64,000 bases of DNA from Paulinella micropora. Lineage: Eukaryota; Cercozoa; Imbricatea; Euglyphida. This document shows positions 1-21,388 of the stretch, in pieces. Within the stretch, counting starts at the first letter, position 1. Each line of letters starts with the position of its first letter. The notes below the pieces were generated by a model, which had not been told where the DNA came from, searched no databases, and saw nothing but the letters and a program-made list of their open reading frames with translations. The stretch is taken from NCBI GenBank assembly GCA_009731375.1, contig BJOX01000118.1:718037-782036 (forward strand), read 5' to 3'. A program made the position numbers and the translations under genes.

Positions 1-208
1 CAGCAACCTCTTGCAAGACGTCACCGAATGTGCAAGTGCATACACCAAGCGCGGTTGCTAGAGCTGCCTCGAAACCCCACCCATAACAATCTGGTGTCTG
101 CTGGGTCCTGGGCTATCAACCAGCATATGCGGAGTTTAAGATCTTTTACGCGCGCAACGACCCTCCTCCCCAGCATCTACCACCAAAGGGTTATGAGTTG
201 GCGTCACA

Positions 209-592
<384 letters not shown>

Positions 593-885
593 ACCTCTAG
601 CAGCCTCTTCAGTCTCTTAGTCAAGGCGTCAGAACTAACAACGACAGAAATAGGAGAAGGAGGTAGGTAGGTAGATAGCTAAGCAGCAGCCTCTTCAGTC
701 AAGGCGTTAGAACTAACACCGATAGAGACAGGAGAAGGAGGTAGGTAGGTAGATAGCTAAGCAGCAGCCTCTTAAGTCTCTTAGTCAAGGCGTCAGAACT
801 AACAACGACAGAGATAGGGAAGGAGGTAGATAGGTAGATAGCTAAGCAGCAGCCTCTTCAGTCAAGGCGTTAGAACTAACAACGA
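593..885 (-). pseudogene. four tandem copies of one exon-like segment
   Basis: On the minus strand a segment reading SSDALTKRLKRLLE and followed by GT recurs four times, near 595-645, 683-715, 766-813 and 850-883. The copies are separated by short AGG/TAGG-rich spacers. The first copy is the best formed, with an intact GT donor; the others differ by small deletions. It may be a distal exon of the minus-strand chromatin remodeller gene, with three decayed duplicates in the intron. Only the repetition is certain; the gene assignment is a guess. Confidence 0.45.
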
Positions 886-904
886 TAGAGATAGGACCAG
901 GAGG

Positions 905-965
905 TAGGTAGGTAGGTAGCGCAGGCAGATAGATAGCTAGCTAGCTAGCTAGCTAGCTAGCTAGC

Positions 966-997
<32 letters not shown>

Positions 998-998
998 G

Positions 999-1030
<32 letters not shown>

Positions 1031-1033
1031 TGG

Positions 1034-1100
<67 letters not shown>

Positions 1101-1109
1101 GCTAGATTC

Positions 1110-1142
<33 letters not shown>

Positions 1143-1165
1143 GCTAGATTCGATAGCTAGATAGA
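905..1165. repeat. (GATA)n and (GCTA)n microsatellite
   Basis: Nearly pure (GATA)n with a (GCTA)n start and two copies of a GGCTAGATTCGATA variant. No gene. Confidence 0.95.
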
Positions 1166-1176
1166 GCCACACCTAC

Positions 1177-1234
1177 CTTGGAGCCCCCCCCCTAGCGCCT
1201 GTCATGCCGCCCATGTCGCCGCCAGTCCCTCCAC
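1177..1234 (-). CDS. exon-like Gly-rich segment
   Basis: On the minus strand a 58-nt segment lies between an AG acceptor and a GTAGGT donor. It reads Gly/Met/Thr-rich peptide (GGTGGDMGGMTG). Its GC-rich composition and flanking splice signals match the other small exons of the minus-strand host gene. It could be a downstream exon of that gene, but reading-phase continuity could not be traced through the repeats. Confidence 0.35.
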
Positions 1235-1364
1235 CTATGCGTACACACACCCAATGATTTATCTATCACTCTATCAAATGATCTAGATGCCATGCGCTAG
1301 GTTTTGCGGGGAGTCACATAATCAAATACCACCGCATCAGCTTCGCCGCCTTCACGGCTTGTCG

Positions 1365-1390
1365 ACGTCTTGCTGTTCTTGTTGCTGTTC

Positions 1391-1428
<38 letters not shown>

Positions 1429-1600
1429 GCTGCTATTGTTGTTGTTGTTGTTGTTGTTGCTGCTATTGTTGTTGTTGTTGTTGTTGTTGCTGTTGTTGTT
1501 GCTGTTGTTGTTGTTGTTGTTGTTGTTGTCGTCGTCGTCGTCGTTGTTGTTGTTCTTGTTGCTGTTGTTGTTGCTGTTGTTGTTGTTGTTGTTGTTGTTT

Positions 1601-1636
<36 letters not shown>

Positions 1637-1942
1637 TTGTTTGTTGTTTGTTGTTGTTTTTGTTGTTGTTGTTGTTGCTGCTGCTGCTGCCGTTGTTGTT
1701 GTTGTTGTTGTTGCTGATGATGATGATGATGTTGTTGTTGTTGCTGCTGCTGTTGTTGTTGTTGCTGCTGCTGCTGTTGCTGCTGCTGCTGTTGTTGTTG
1801 TTGTTGCTGTTGCTGTCGTTGTTGTTGTTGCTGCTGCTGCTGCTGTTGTTGTTGTTGCTGTTGTTGCTGTTGTTGTTGTTGCTGTTGTTGTTGTTGTTGC
1901 TGTTGTTGTTGTTGTTGCTGTTGTTGTTGTTGTTGTTGCTTT
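1365..1942. repeat. (TTG)n/(TGC)n trinucleotide repeat
   Basis: About 580 bp of (TTG)n interrupted by TGC, TGA and TCG triplets. It yields long Cys, Leu or Val homopolymer frames that are not credible proteins. The flanks (1,235-1,364 and 1,943-2,020) are unique host sequence with no gene that I recognise. Confidence 0.95.
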
Positions 1943-2052
1943 ACAAATTGATTTTTCTTGATTTTTCTTTGACCATCGAGTGTGCGGCCGGCGCCAGTGG
2001 GGGACGAGGGTTCAGACCCCTAATGAGAATAATAATAATAACAATGATAATA

Positions 2053-2099
<47 letters not shown>

Positions 2100-2100
<1 letters not shown>

Positions 2101-2368
2101 GTGCTTCTCTGTCAATGGCTGATGCATTTCTGCACATGCGCCTCCATCGTCTCACCCGTGAGAGGAGTACGAAGAATTGACGATAAGCTCTAATGACACC
2201 CCCGCAAGGGCAGTTCCAACACTTCCAGACGGGCCGGTATGTTCAATGAAAATACTGGTCCAGACGGATCGGTATGTTCAATGAAAATACTGGTGGCACC
2301 GACGGGAATCGAACTGGCGACAGGGCCCAGATGGTAGAACTTGACCACTGGGCTATCACGGTGTCCAA

Positions 2369-2370
<2 letters not shown>
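2100..2370 (-). repeat. tRNA-derived SINE, copy 1
   Basis: The minus strand of the right part (about 2,289-2,358) has a tRNA-like head with an A-box-like TAGCCCAGTGGTC and a B-box-like GTTCGATTCCC. An unrelated body follows, ending near AGAAGCAC against (TTA)n. The same unit recurs at 2,765-2,993 and 9,147-9,417, with 3' fragments at 8,786-8,866 and 9,041-9,126. Pol III boxes plus an AT-rich trinucleotide tail are the hallmarks of a tRNA-derived SINE. Copies 1 and 9,147-9,417 carry a short internal duplication of the motif GGTATGTTCAATGAAAATAC. Confidence 0.7.
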
Positions 2371-2429
<59 letters not shown>

Positions 2430-2438
2430 GTAATAGTA

Positions 2439-2475
<37 letters not shown>

Positions 2476-2522
2476 TAATAATAATAATAACAATAATAAT
2501 AATAGTGGTAGTAGTAGTAGTA

Positions 2523-2576
<54 letters not shown>

Positions 2577-2591
2577 GTAATATTAATAGTA

Positions 2592-2644
<53 letters not shown>

Positions 2645-2721
2645 GATGATAATAATAATAATGATGATAATAATAATAATAATAATAATGTAATAATAAT
2701 AATAATAGTAATAATAATAAC

Positions 2722-2764
<43 letters not shown>
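2371..2764. repeat. (TAA)n microsatellite between SINE copies
   Basis: Almost pure (TAA)n with TAG, CAA and TGA variants. It separates two SINE copies and probably derives from SINE tails. Confidence 0.95.
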
Positions 2765-2765
<1 letters not shown>

Positions 2766-2993
2766 TAGTGCTTCTCTGTCAATGGCTGATGCAAATCTGC
2801 ACATGTGCCTCCATCGTCTCACCCGTGAGGGGAGTACGAAGAATTGACGATAGGCTCTAATGACACCCCCGCACGGGCAGTTCCAACACTTCCAGACGGA
2901 CCGGTATGTTCAATGAAAATACGGGTGGCACCGACGGGAATCGAACTGGCGACAGGGCCCAGATGGTAGAACTTGACCACTGGGCTATCAAAT
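2765..2993 (-). repeat. tRNA-derived SINE, copy 2
   Basis: Second full copy of the SINE described at 2,100-2,370, with the same A-box and B-box motifs on the minus strand and (TAA)n on both sides. It lacks the internal duplication seen in copy 1. Confidence 0.7.
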
Positions 2994-3235
2994 AATAACA
3001 ATAATAATGATGATAATAATAATAATATTAATAATAATAGTGTATCTCCTGCCAATTGCTGAGCCAAAAGGCCATGTGCATCCAGTCCTCCATTCCATAA
3101 GGAAAGTCTCCACACCAATCGGTGGAATAAAGGAAGTGACGGCATAGAACATTACTCTAGGAGCTTTATACCAATCAGCCCATGGAAAGGACCGATGGCC
3201 TATGTACTCCCTAATAATAATAATATAATAATAAC

Positions 3236-3279
<44 letters not shown>

Positions 3280-3286
3280 TAATAAT

Positions 3287-3318
<32 letters not shown>

Positions 3319-3350
3319 ATAATAATAATATTAATAACAACAACAATAGT
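2994..3350. repeat. (TAA)n/(CAA)n around a short unique segment
   Basis: (TAA)n flanks a unique 150-bp segment (3,040-3,205) and is followed by more (TAA)n and (CAA)n. I recognise no gene in the unique segment. Confidence 0.8.
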
Positions 3351-3392
3351 CATGACAATAATCATAGCAGTAATAAGGATAGCAAGGACCAC

Positions 3393-3495
3393 CATGGTGT
3401 GGTTGGGTGAGAAGAGTTTGTGTCCGTTGGGGGACTGTGGCGAATGCTCCGGGAGAGATAACATGGAGCTGGACAAGAGCGAGCCACCACCCGTG
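3393..3495 (-). CDS. exon-like segment, probably of the minus-strand host gene
   Basis: On the minus strand, 103 nt lie between a CAG acceptor and a GTGGTC donor. They read as a polar Ser/Pro-rich peptide ([20 protein letters not shown]) with no stop, starting in phase 1 and ending in phase 0. A similar TGGSLL-type start is readable at about 4,469-4,544 on the same strand, suggesting related low-complexity exons downstream of the SANT-like region of the host gene. The assignment is by position and style only. Confidence 0.45.
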
Positions 3496-3539
3496 CTGAG
3501 ATGGAGGCAGGGAAGGAGGGAGGGAGGGAGGGAGGGAGG

Positions 3540-3542
3540 GAC

Positions 3543-3618
<76 letters not shown>

Positions 3619-3706
3619 GTAGGTAGATAGATAGATAGATAGATAGATAGATGGATAGATGGATGGATAGATGGATAGATGGATAGATAGATAGATAGAT
3701 ATATAA

Positions 3707-3748
<42 letters not shown>

Positions 3749-3749
3749 G

Positions 3750-3797
<48 letters not shown>

Positions 3798-3805
3798 TAT
3801 AGATG
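3540..3805. repeat. (GATA)n microsatellite
   Basis: Long (GATA)n with GGTA and GGAT variants, directly abutting the dispersed repeat that starts at 3,808. Confidence 0.95.
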
Positions 3806-3807
3806 AA

Positions 3808-4421
3808 ATATCGACTAATGTCAGAAAAAAGGAGCTTCTGATTTCGTCAACCAGGAAGTCTGTGGGTAAAGTATTAACCCGATGCCCAGCTAAGCCGTGA
3901 TGTTTGCACGGAAGGGACTGATACAGGCAATACCAAATCTCCCTAGTACCAGGCGGGGCCAGGGCTCGTTCCATAAGCGCCCCTTGCAGAACGAGCTCCC
4001 ACCTCCATTACAGAGGACCCAGTAAGCAGATGGAGTTTCGAGACTGTTCGACAGTCTAGTATAAACCGACAGAGCACTGTGGGTTTTATTCCGGGCTCAA
4101 CAAGCGAGAAAGGGCACCCTGAGGGAACAGGATTGTGCTTCCCGTCGCTATTTCGGCATGTGACTTATAGGCGTATGGCTAGGCACACATAAGGCACCCC
4201 ACCACGGGCCCAGCACACCCACACCATCCCCTAATTCTCTGTCTGTCGACAGATGGCACCCATTTCAAAAAACCAAACCCAAGGGAGGGTCAGTGACACC
4301 TCAAGTGGCCTTGGTTCACTCCGTGGAGTAAGTGATGAGATCAACTGATGAAATATCGACTAATGTCAGAAAAAAGGAGCTTCTGATTTCGTCAACCAGG
4401 AAGTCTGTGGGTAAAGTATTA
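3808..4421 (+). repeat. dispersed repeat A, full-length copy 1
   Basis: A unit of about 610 bp begins and ends with the same direct repeat of about 75 bp (ATATCGACTAATGTCAG... to ...GTGGGTAAAGTATTAA). The interior of about 450 bp is found three more times: 51,626-52,092 (+), 57,806-58,455 (-, full length with both terminal repeats) and 61,788-62,172 (-, truncated). Terminal direct repeats around a short non-coding core resemble a TRIM-type mini LTR element, but I see no primer-binding site or polypurine tract. Each copy abuts (GATA)n. No open frame. Confidence 0.7.
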
Positions 4422-4542
4422 AAGATAGATAGATAGATGGATAGATAGATAGATAGATAGATAGATAGGGGCATTCTGAGGCGGCTGCGATGACGGTCGG
4501 ACCGGTTGGCCCGGACACGAGCAAGGAGCCGCCCGTGGCTGC

Positions 4543-4616
<74 letters not shown>

Positions 4617-4644
4617 GTAGGTAGGTAGGCGGTAGGTAGGTAGG

Positions 4645-4695
<51 letters not shown>

Positions 4696-4788
4696 GTAGA
4701 TAGGTAGATAGGTAGATAGGTCGGTCGGTAGGAAGGTAGGATAGGTAGGTAGGTAGGTAGGTAGGTAGGTAGGTAGGTAGGTAGGTAG
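4422..4788. repeat. (GATA)n and (GTAG)n microsatellites
   Basis: (GATA)n and (TAGG)n blocks. A 70-bp GC-rich island (4,469-4,544) reads [18 protein letters not shown] on the minus strand and may be another exon of the host gene. Confidence 0.8.
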
Positions 4789-16714
<11,926 letters not shown>

Positions 16715-16744
16715 CTGCTCGTGATATTGGGTATAGATAGCTTA

Positions 16745-16747
16745 TGC

Positions 16748-16800
<53 letters not shown>
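16745..16800. repeat. (AT)n tract, left host side of the insertion
   Basis: An (AT)n run immediately left of the viral palindrome. A second (AT)n run flanks the right end (44,594-44,631). The insertion therefore lies in a pre-existing dinucleotide repeat, so a target-site duplication cannot be recognised. Confidence 0.85.
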
Positions 16801-16806
<6 letters not shown>

Positions 16807-17206
16807 GTATATACGGCTGTCTATCCGCAAAGTATAAAACAAGCCTTAAAAAAGTAAAAAACCATCATCAGACATATTAAAAAAAGTGTCCAACCCTTAT
16901 AAAAACCGACGAATGTTTTCCATAAATCAACAAACTGAGCACACGAAGAGATATCTTAACGAAACAACGACAAAAAACACATTTTATTCCATAAAATGAT
17001 ATATATACTACGTATATAATGTTTTTTGTCGTTGTTTCGTTAAGATATCTCTTCGTGTGCTCAGTTTGTTGATTTATGGAAAACATTCGTCGGTTTTTAT
17101 AAGGGTTGGACACTTTTTTTAATATGTCTGATGATGGTTTTTTACTTTTTTAAGGCTTGTTTTATACTTTGCGGATAGACAGCCGTATATACATAAATGG
17201 TCATAG
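16801..17206. repeat. viral terminal palindrome, copy 1
   Basis: Perfect inverted repeat. The left arm is 16,801-16,979 and the right arm 17,020-17,206 (the pairing position sum is 33,999). The 40-nt centre at 16,980-17,019 is in the same orientation as in copy 2. The outer arm lacks the last 8 nt (CTATGACC) present in the other copies and passes directly into (AT)n. The right arm ends exactly where a long G run is expected and where the 975-N gap begins. A 78-residue open frame lies inside each palindrome copy but is a by-product of the inverted repeat. Confidence 0.95.
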
Positions 17207-18181
17207 NNNNNNNNNNNNNNNNNNNNNNNNNNNNNNNNNNNNNNNNNNNNNNNNNNNNNNNNNNNNNNNNNNNNNNNNNNNNNNNNNNNNNNNNNNNNNN
17301 NNNNNNNNNNNNNNNNNNNNNNNNNNNNNNNNNNNNNNNNNNNNNNNNNNNNNNNNNNNNNNNNNNNNNNNNNNNNNNNNNNNNNNNNNNNNNNNNNNNN
17401 NNNNNNNNNNNNNNNNNNNNNNNNNNNNNNNNNNNNNNNNNNNNNNNNNNNNNNNNNNNNNNNNNNNNNNNNNNNNNNNNNNNNNNNNNNNNNNNNNNNN
17501 NNNNNNNNNNNNNNNNNNNNNNNNNNNNNNNNNNNNNNNNNNNNNNNNNNNNNNNNNNNNNNNNNNNNNNNNNNNNNNNNNNNNNNNNNNNNNNNNNNNN
17601 NNNNNNNNNNNNNNNNNNNNNNNNNNNNNNNNNNNNNNNNNNNNNNNNNNNNNNNNNNNNNNNNNNNNNNNNNNNNNNNNNNNNNNNNNNNNNNNNNNNN
17701 NNNNNNNNNNNNNNNNNNNNNNNNNNNNNNNNNNNNNNNNNNNNNNNNNNNNNNNNNNNNNNNNNNNNNNNNNNNNNNNNNNNNNNNNNNNNNNNNNNNN
17801 NNNNNNNNNNNNNNNNNNNNNNNNNNNNNNNNNNNNNNNNNNNNNNNNNNNNNNNNNNNNNNNNNNNNNNNNNNNNNNNNNNNNNNNNNNNNNNNNNNNN
17901 NNNNNNNNNNNNNNNNNNNNNNNNNNNNNNNNNNNNNNNNNNNNNNNNNNNNNNNNNNNNNNNNNNNNNNNNNNNNNNNNNNNNNNNNNNNNNNNNNNNN
18001 NNNNNNNNNNNNNNNNNNNNNNNNNNNNNNNNNNNNNNNNNNNNNNNNNNNNNNNNNNNNNNNNNNNNNNNNNNNNNNNNNNNNNNNNNNNNNNNNNNNN
18101 NNNNNNNNNNNNNNNNNNNNNNNNNNNNNNNNNNNNNNNNNNNNNNNNNNNNNNNNNNNNNNNNNNNNNNNNNNNNNNNNN
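17207..18181. other. 975-N assembly gap
   Basis: Unknown sequence. On the left it starts where the poly-G part of the TIR should follow; on the right it opens into the middle of an inverted copy of the primase gene. If the inverted copy is a complete second element, the true missing length would be above 20 kb. Confidence 0.95.
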
Positions 18182-18657
18182 AAGCAGAGGTCAGTGTAAT
18201 TTTTTTCAATAATGGTTTCAACGAATTTCCAAAATTCTTTTTGTGTGTCGCAGTTGGCAAATACGAAGCCGTTGTCATATGAAAAGTGGCACGACATCTT
18301 ATCACCCTTGCAAGCATCCAAGTATTTGGCCTTTTTCGGGTTGTATTTCATACCAAGTAGTTGAAATACATTTTCCATTAAATCGTTCCATCGTTCATAC
18401 ATCTTCTCTCGCGAGATACTCAAGTTATCGCCGTCCAAATCGGCAAACATTCGCTGTGGCTTACCATCCATCAACACTTCGTAAAATTGTTTTTGTTCTT
18501 CGGGAGTTTTTTCAATCAATTCAATGAAGTTTTCTTGGTTTGGTAAAGTAGTAAATTGTTTGTTGCCCCATTTGATAAGGATTTCTGCCGTTTTGCCCTC
18601 TAGTGCTTCTTCCTGTTTCCAGTGCCAGTTGCCATTGTCCAACATAGGGGCGGTCAT
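18182..18657 (-). pseudogene. inverted partial copy of the primase N-terminus
   Basis: The first 158 codons of the primase-helicase on the minus strand, an exact inverted copy of 22,044-22,519, truncated by the N gap. It is part of the perfect inverted duplication centred at 20,350/20,351. Confidence 0.9.
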
Positions 18658-18766
18658 TGTATATCAGTGGTCAGATTTTTTTATAGAAAAATAATTAAAT
18701 TGTTCTATATATCTATACCCATATATTATCTTATCCTTAGATGAAATTAAAATATTCTATATATAC

Positions 18767-19312
18767 CTACCGCAACCAAAAGGGAGTTTTGTTTCGCATT
18801 TTATTGTAGCAGTCGCATGGTTCATATCCTCTGTAAGCATTACAAAAAGGGCATTGGTAAAAGGCCTTTCGCATACATGTCATGTGGTAGTATTTGTCCT
18901 TGTTCGGGTATCGTGCTATTATATTTTTTGAAATCGCCCTTTTACTTTCGCAGTGGCTACAAAATTTAACATCGGGGTCGTTAAGTCTAACTAGCAACGA
19001 CAACTCTTTATTCATTTCGCGGTTTTTAAACCTCTTGACACAATGTGATCCAATAATCATCTCAGCACCACTTGTTCTGTGCTTGATTATGAAGTTCTTT
19101 GTAATTATGTGCCCACAACAACAATAACTTTCCGTGTCATCTTCTAGCATATGTGCCACCTGCCAGTCTTTAGTTTCCCATCGGCCGTCGGGAGCAACAA
19201 AACGGACAGCATTGATTAAATTTAAAAAATAATTTCCCTCCGTGTAATCAATGTGCAATTGTAAATCTTCGTGTGCCCAGTATGGGCGTGTCATCAGCAG
19301 TCTAGTGTCCAT
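18767..19312 (-). CDS. Cys-rich zinc-binding protein, inverted copy
   Basis: Exact inverted copy of the gene at 21,389-21,934, intact at 181 residues. Described there. It lies on the second arm of the head-to-head palindrome. Confidence 0.75.
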   Translation of the reverse strand: MDTRLLMTRPYWAHEDLQLHIDYTEGNYFLNLINAVRFVAPDGRWETKDWQVAHMLEDDTESYCCCGHIITKNFIIKHRTSGAEMIIGSHCVKRFKNREMNKELSLLVRLNDPDVKFCSHCESKRAISKNIIARYPNKDKYYHMTCMRKAFYQCPFCNAYRGYEPCDCYNKMRNKTPFWLR

Positions 19313-19349
19313 GGTATATTATGGTGGATATATTTATATATAAAATAAT

Positions 19350-19580
19350 TTATATATTTGTTGTCAGACTATCCCGCAATCGCCTCAAACTTATCAATTC
19401 TTCCTTTTGTTTTTCGTATCGCTCCTTCCGCTGTGCCTTAATTTTTTCCTTATTTTTGTAGTAGTAGGCCTTGGCATTTGCTCGGTTCTTATCGGGGTGT
19501 GCCTTCAAGTAAGCACTTGCCCTTTCCCTCCTTATTAATACCCGTTCGTCGGGTGTGTTGTATTTCTTTTGTCTCGGCAT
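19350..19580 (-). CDS. small basic protein, inverted copy
   Basis: Exact inverted copy of the 76-residue gene at 21,121-21,351. Described there. Confidence 0.7.
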   Translation of the reverse strand: MPRQKKYNTPDERVLIRRERASAYLKAHPDKNRANAKAYYYKNKEKIKAQRKERYEKQKEELISLRRLRDSLTTNI

Positions 19581-19621
19581 TACGTGTCCTTATATATATA
19601 ATTATATTGTTTTAATTATTT

Positions 19622-20143
19622 AAATCAAAATTGTTTAATCATTAGTTTTCCACTGGATTTCCATCACCACAGGTCGGCTAAAGGTTGGACACCTGCGAGA
19701 GAGAGCAGAAGGAGATTTATTAAAATTCATCTTCCTGCCCACTGGCCAACCTTTGGCTCCATTTTCCCAAAACTTTTCCCTGTCCCCCTCCTATAAAGGG
19801 GGGGGGAGACTTTTTTTTTTTTTTCTTATAAAAGGTTGGACAGGTTGGACAGATAAAAAAAAGATTAATAGTAAGAGTAATAATGTATAAAATCCTTAAA
19901 AAAAGATAACAAAAAGTGTCCAACCTTCAAAAAACAGGGTCGGACACGGCCAACCCTTAGGTTGGCCACTATGTAGGAAGCGGTATTTAATAAAAATTCT
20001 CTCTCCCGTGCTCATACATACAGAACACACAGGACTGCTTTTTTGTGCCCAACGAGCACTACATAAACACTAGATTTTTCACTCTCACATTATCCCCCCA
20101 ACCCCCCCGTTTCAACTTCGTTGAAACCGCCCCCCCTTCCCCC
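19622..20143 (-). repeat. viral TIR, inverted copy next to the central palindrome
   Basis: Mirror image of the TIR at 20,558-21,079. It holds repeated GGTTGGACA/TGTCCAACC motifs, a CTCC-rich/poly-T stretch and a GTTTCAAC-GAA-GTTGAAAC mini-palindrome. Confidence 0.95.
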
Positions 20144-20557
20144 CTATGACCATTTATGTATATACGGCTGTCTATCCGCAAAGTATAAAACAAGCCTTAA
20201 AAAAGTAAAAAACCATCATCAGACATATTAAAAAAAGTGTCCAACCCTTATAAAAACCGACGAATGTTTTCCATAAATCAACAAACTGAGCACACGAAGA
20301 GATATCTTAACGAAACAACGACAAAAAACACATTTTATTCCATAAAATGATATATATACTACGTATATAATGTTTTTTGTCGTTGTTTCGTTAAGATATC
20401 TCTTCGTGTGCTCAGTTTGTTGATTTATGGAAAACATTCGTCGGTTTTTATAAGGGTTGGACACTTTTTTTAATATGTCTGATGATGGTTTTTTACTTTT
20501 TTAAGGCTTGTTTTATACTTTGCGGATAGACAGCCGTATATACATAAATGGTCATAG
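20144..20557. repeat. viral terminal palindrome, copy 2 (head-to-head centre)
   Basis: A 414-bp palindrome: arms 20,144-20,330 and 20,371-20,557 around a 40-nt centre (20,331-20,370). Unlike the outer copies it has viral sequence on both sides, and the symmetry continues far beyond the palindrome, out to 18,182 and 22,519 (pairing sum 40,701). The centre contains two mini-hairpins: an 8-bp stem CATTTTAT/ATAAAATG with loop TCC, and a 7-bp stem TATATAC/GTATATA with loop TAC. This is what the unrolled tip of a hairpin-ended linear genome would look like. Confidence 0.95.
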
Positions 20558-21079
20558 GGGGGAAGGGGGGGCGGTTTCAACGAAGTTGAAACGGGGGGGT
20601 TGGGGGGATAATGTGAGAGTGAAAAATCTAGTGTTTATGTAGTGCTCGTTGGGCACAAAAAAGCAGTCCTGTGTGTTCTGTATGTATGAGCACGGGAGAG
20701 AGAATTTTTATTAAATACCGCTTCCTACATAGTGGCCAACCTAAGGGTTGGCCGTGTCCGACCCTGTTTTTTGAAGGTTGGACACTTTTTGTTATCTTTT
20801 TTTAAGGATTTTATACATTATTACTCTTACTATTAATCTTTTTTTTATCTGTCCAACCTGTCCAACCTTTTATAAGAAAAAAAAAAAAAAGTCTCCCCCC
20901 CCCTTTATAGGAGGGGGACAGGGAAAAGTTTTGGGAAAATGGAGCCAAAGGTTGGCCAGTGGGCAGGAAGATGAATTTTAATAAATCTCCTTCTGCTCTC
21001 TCTCGCAGGTGTCCAACCTTTAGCCGACCTGTGGTGATGGAAATCCAGTGGAAAACTAATGATTAAACAATTTTGATTT
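20558..21079 (+). repeat. viral left terminal inverted repeat
   Basis: TIR of about 520 bp, inverted and nearly identical to 43,657-44,179. The few differences include the segment next to ATTAGTTTTC, a GAA/GAG indel, a G/A change before CCCACTGGCC and a C/T change near CTAGATTTTT. It contains at least six copies of a GGTTGG(A/C)C motif in both orientations, a GGCCAACC...GGTTGGCC mini-palindrome and G/C homopolymer runs. Near-identity suggests recent activity or gene-conversion-like homogenisation of the ends. Confidence 0.93.
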
Positions 21080-21120
21080 AAATAATTAAAACAATATAAT
21101 TATATATATAAGGACACGTA

Positions 21121-21351
21121 ATGCCGAGACAAAAGAAATACAACACACCCGACGAACGGGTATTAATAAGGAGGGAAAGGGCAAGTGCTTACTTGAAGGC
21201 ACACCCCGATAAGAACCGAGCAAATGCCAAGGCCTACTACTACAAAAATAAGGAAAAAATTAAGGCACAGCGGAAGGAGCGATACGAAAAACAAAAGGAA
21301 GAATTGATAAGTTTGAGGCGATTGCGGGATAGTCTGACAACAAATATATAA
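21121..21351 (+). CDS. small Lys/Arg-rich protein
   Basis: A 76-residue, strongly basic, probably helical protein. The middle has a KNKEKIKAQRKERYEKQKEE-type heptad-like run, comparable with the linker repeats after GIY-YIG domains elsewhere in this element. First gene after the left TIR, preceded by TATATATAAGGACACGTA, a TATA-like element close to the ATG. It could bind DNA or RNA near the telomere, but this is only inferred from charge and position. An exact inverted copy lies at 19,350-19,580. No family recognised. Confidence 0.6.
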   Translation: MPRQKKYNTPDERVLIRRERASAYLKAHPDKNRANAKAYYYKNKEKIKAQRKERYEKQKEELISLRRLRDSLTTNI

Positions 21352-21388
21352 ATTATTTTATATATAAATATATCCACCATAATATACC

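Noticed and set aside
4340-4400. Hammerhead ribozyme in repeat A (CTGATGA followed by GAAA)
   Set aside because: The CTGATGA occurs only at one copy junction, stem II does not form next to the core, and the other copies lack it.
20228-20464. A 78-residue frame (MSNPYKNRRMFSINQ...) present in all three palindromes
   Set aside because: It spans the palindrome and its centre, so it is a by-product of the inverted repeat; the identical copies reflect the DNA structure, not protein selection.
20778-20981. A 67-residue frame in both TIRs (MDTFCYLFLRILYI...)
   Set aside because: Its C-terminal half changes frame between TIR copies with the length of poly-A/poly-C runs, so it is unlikely to be translated.
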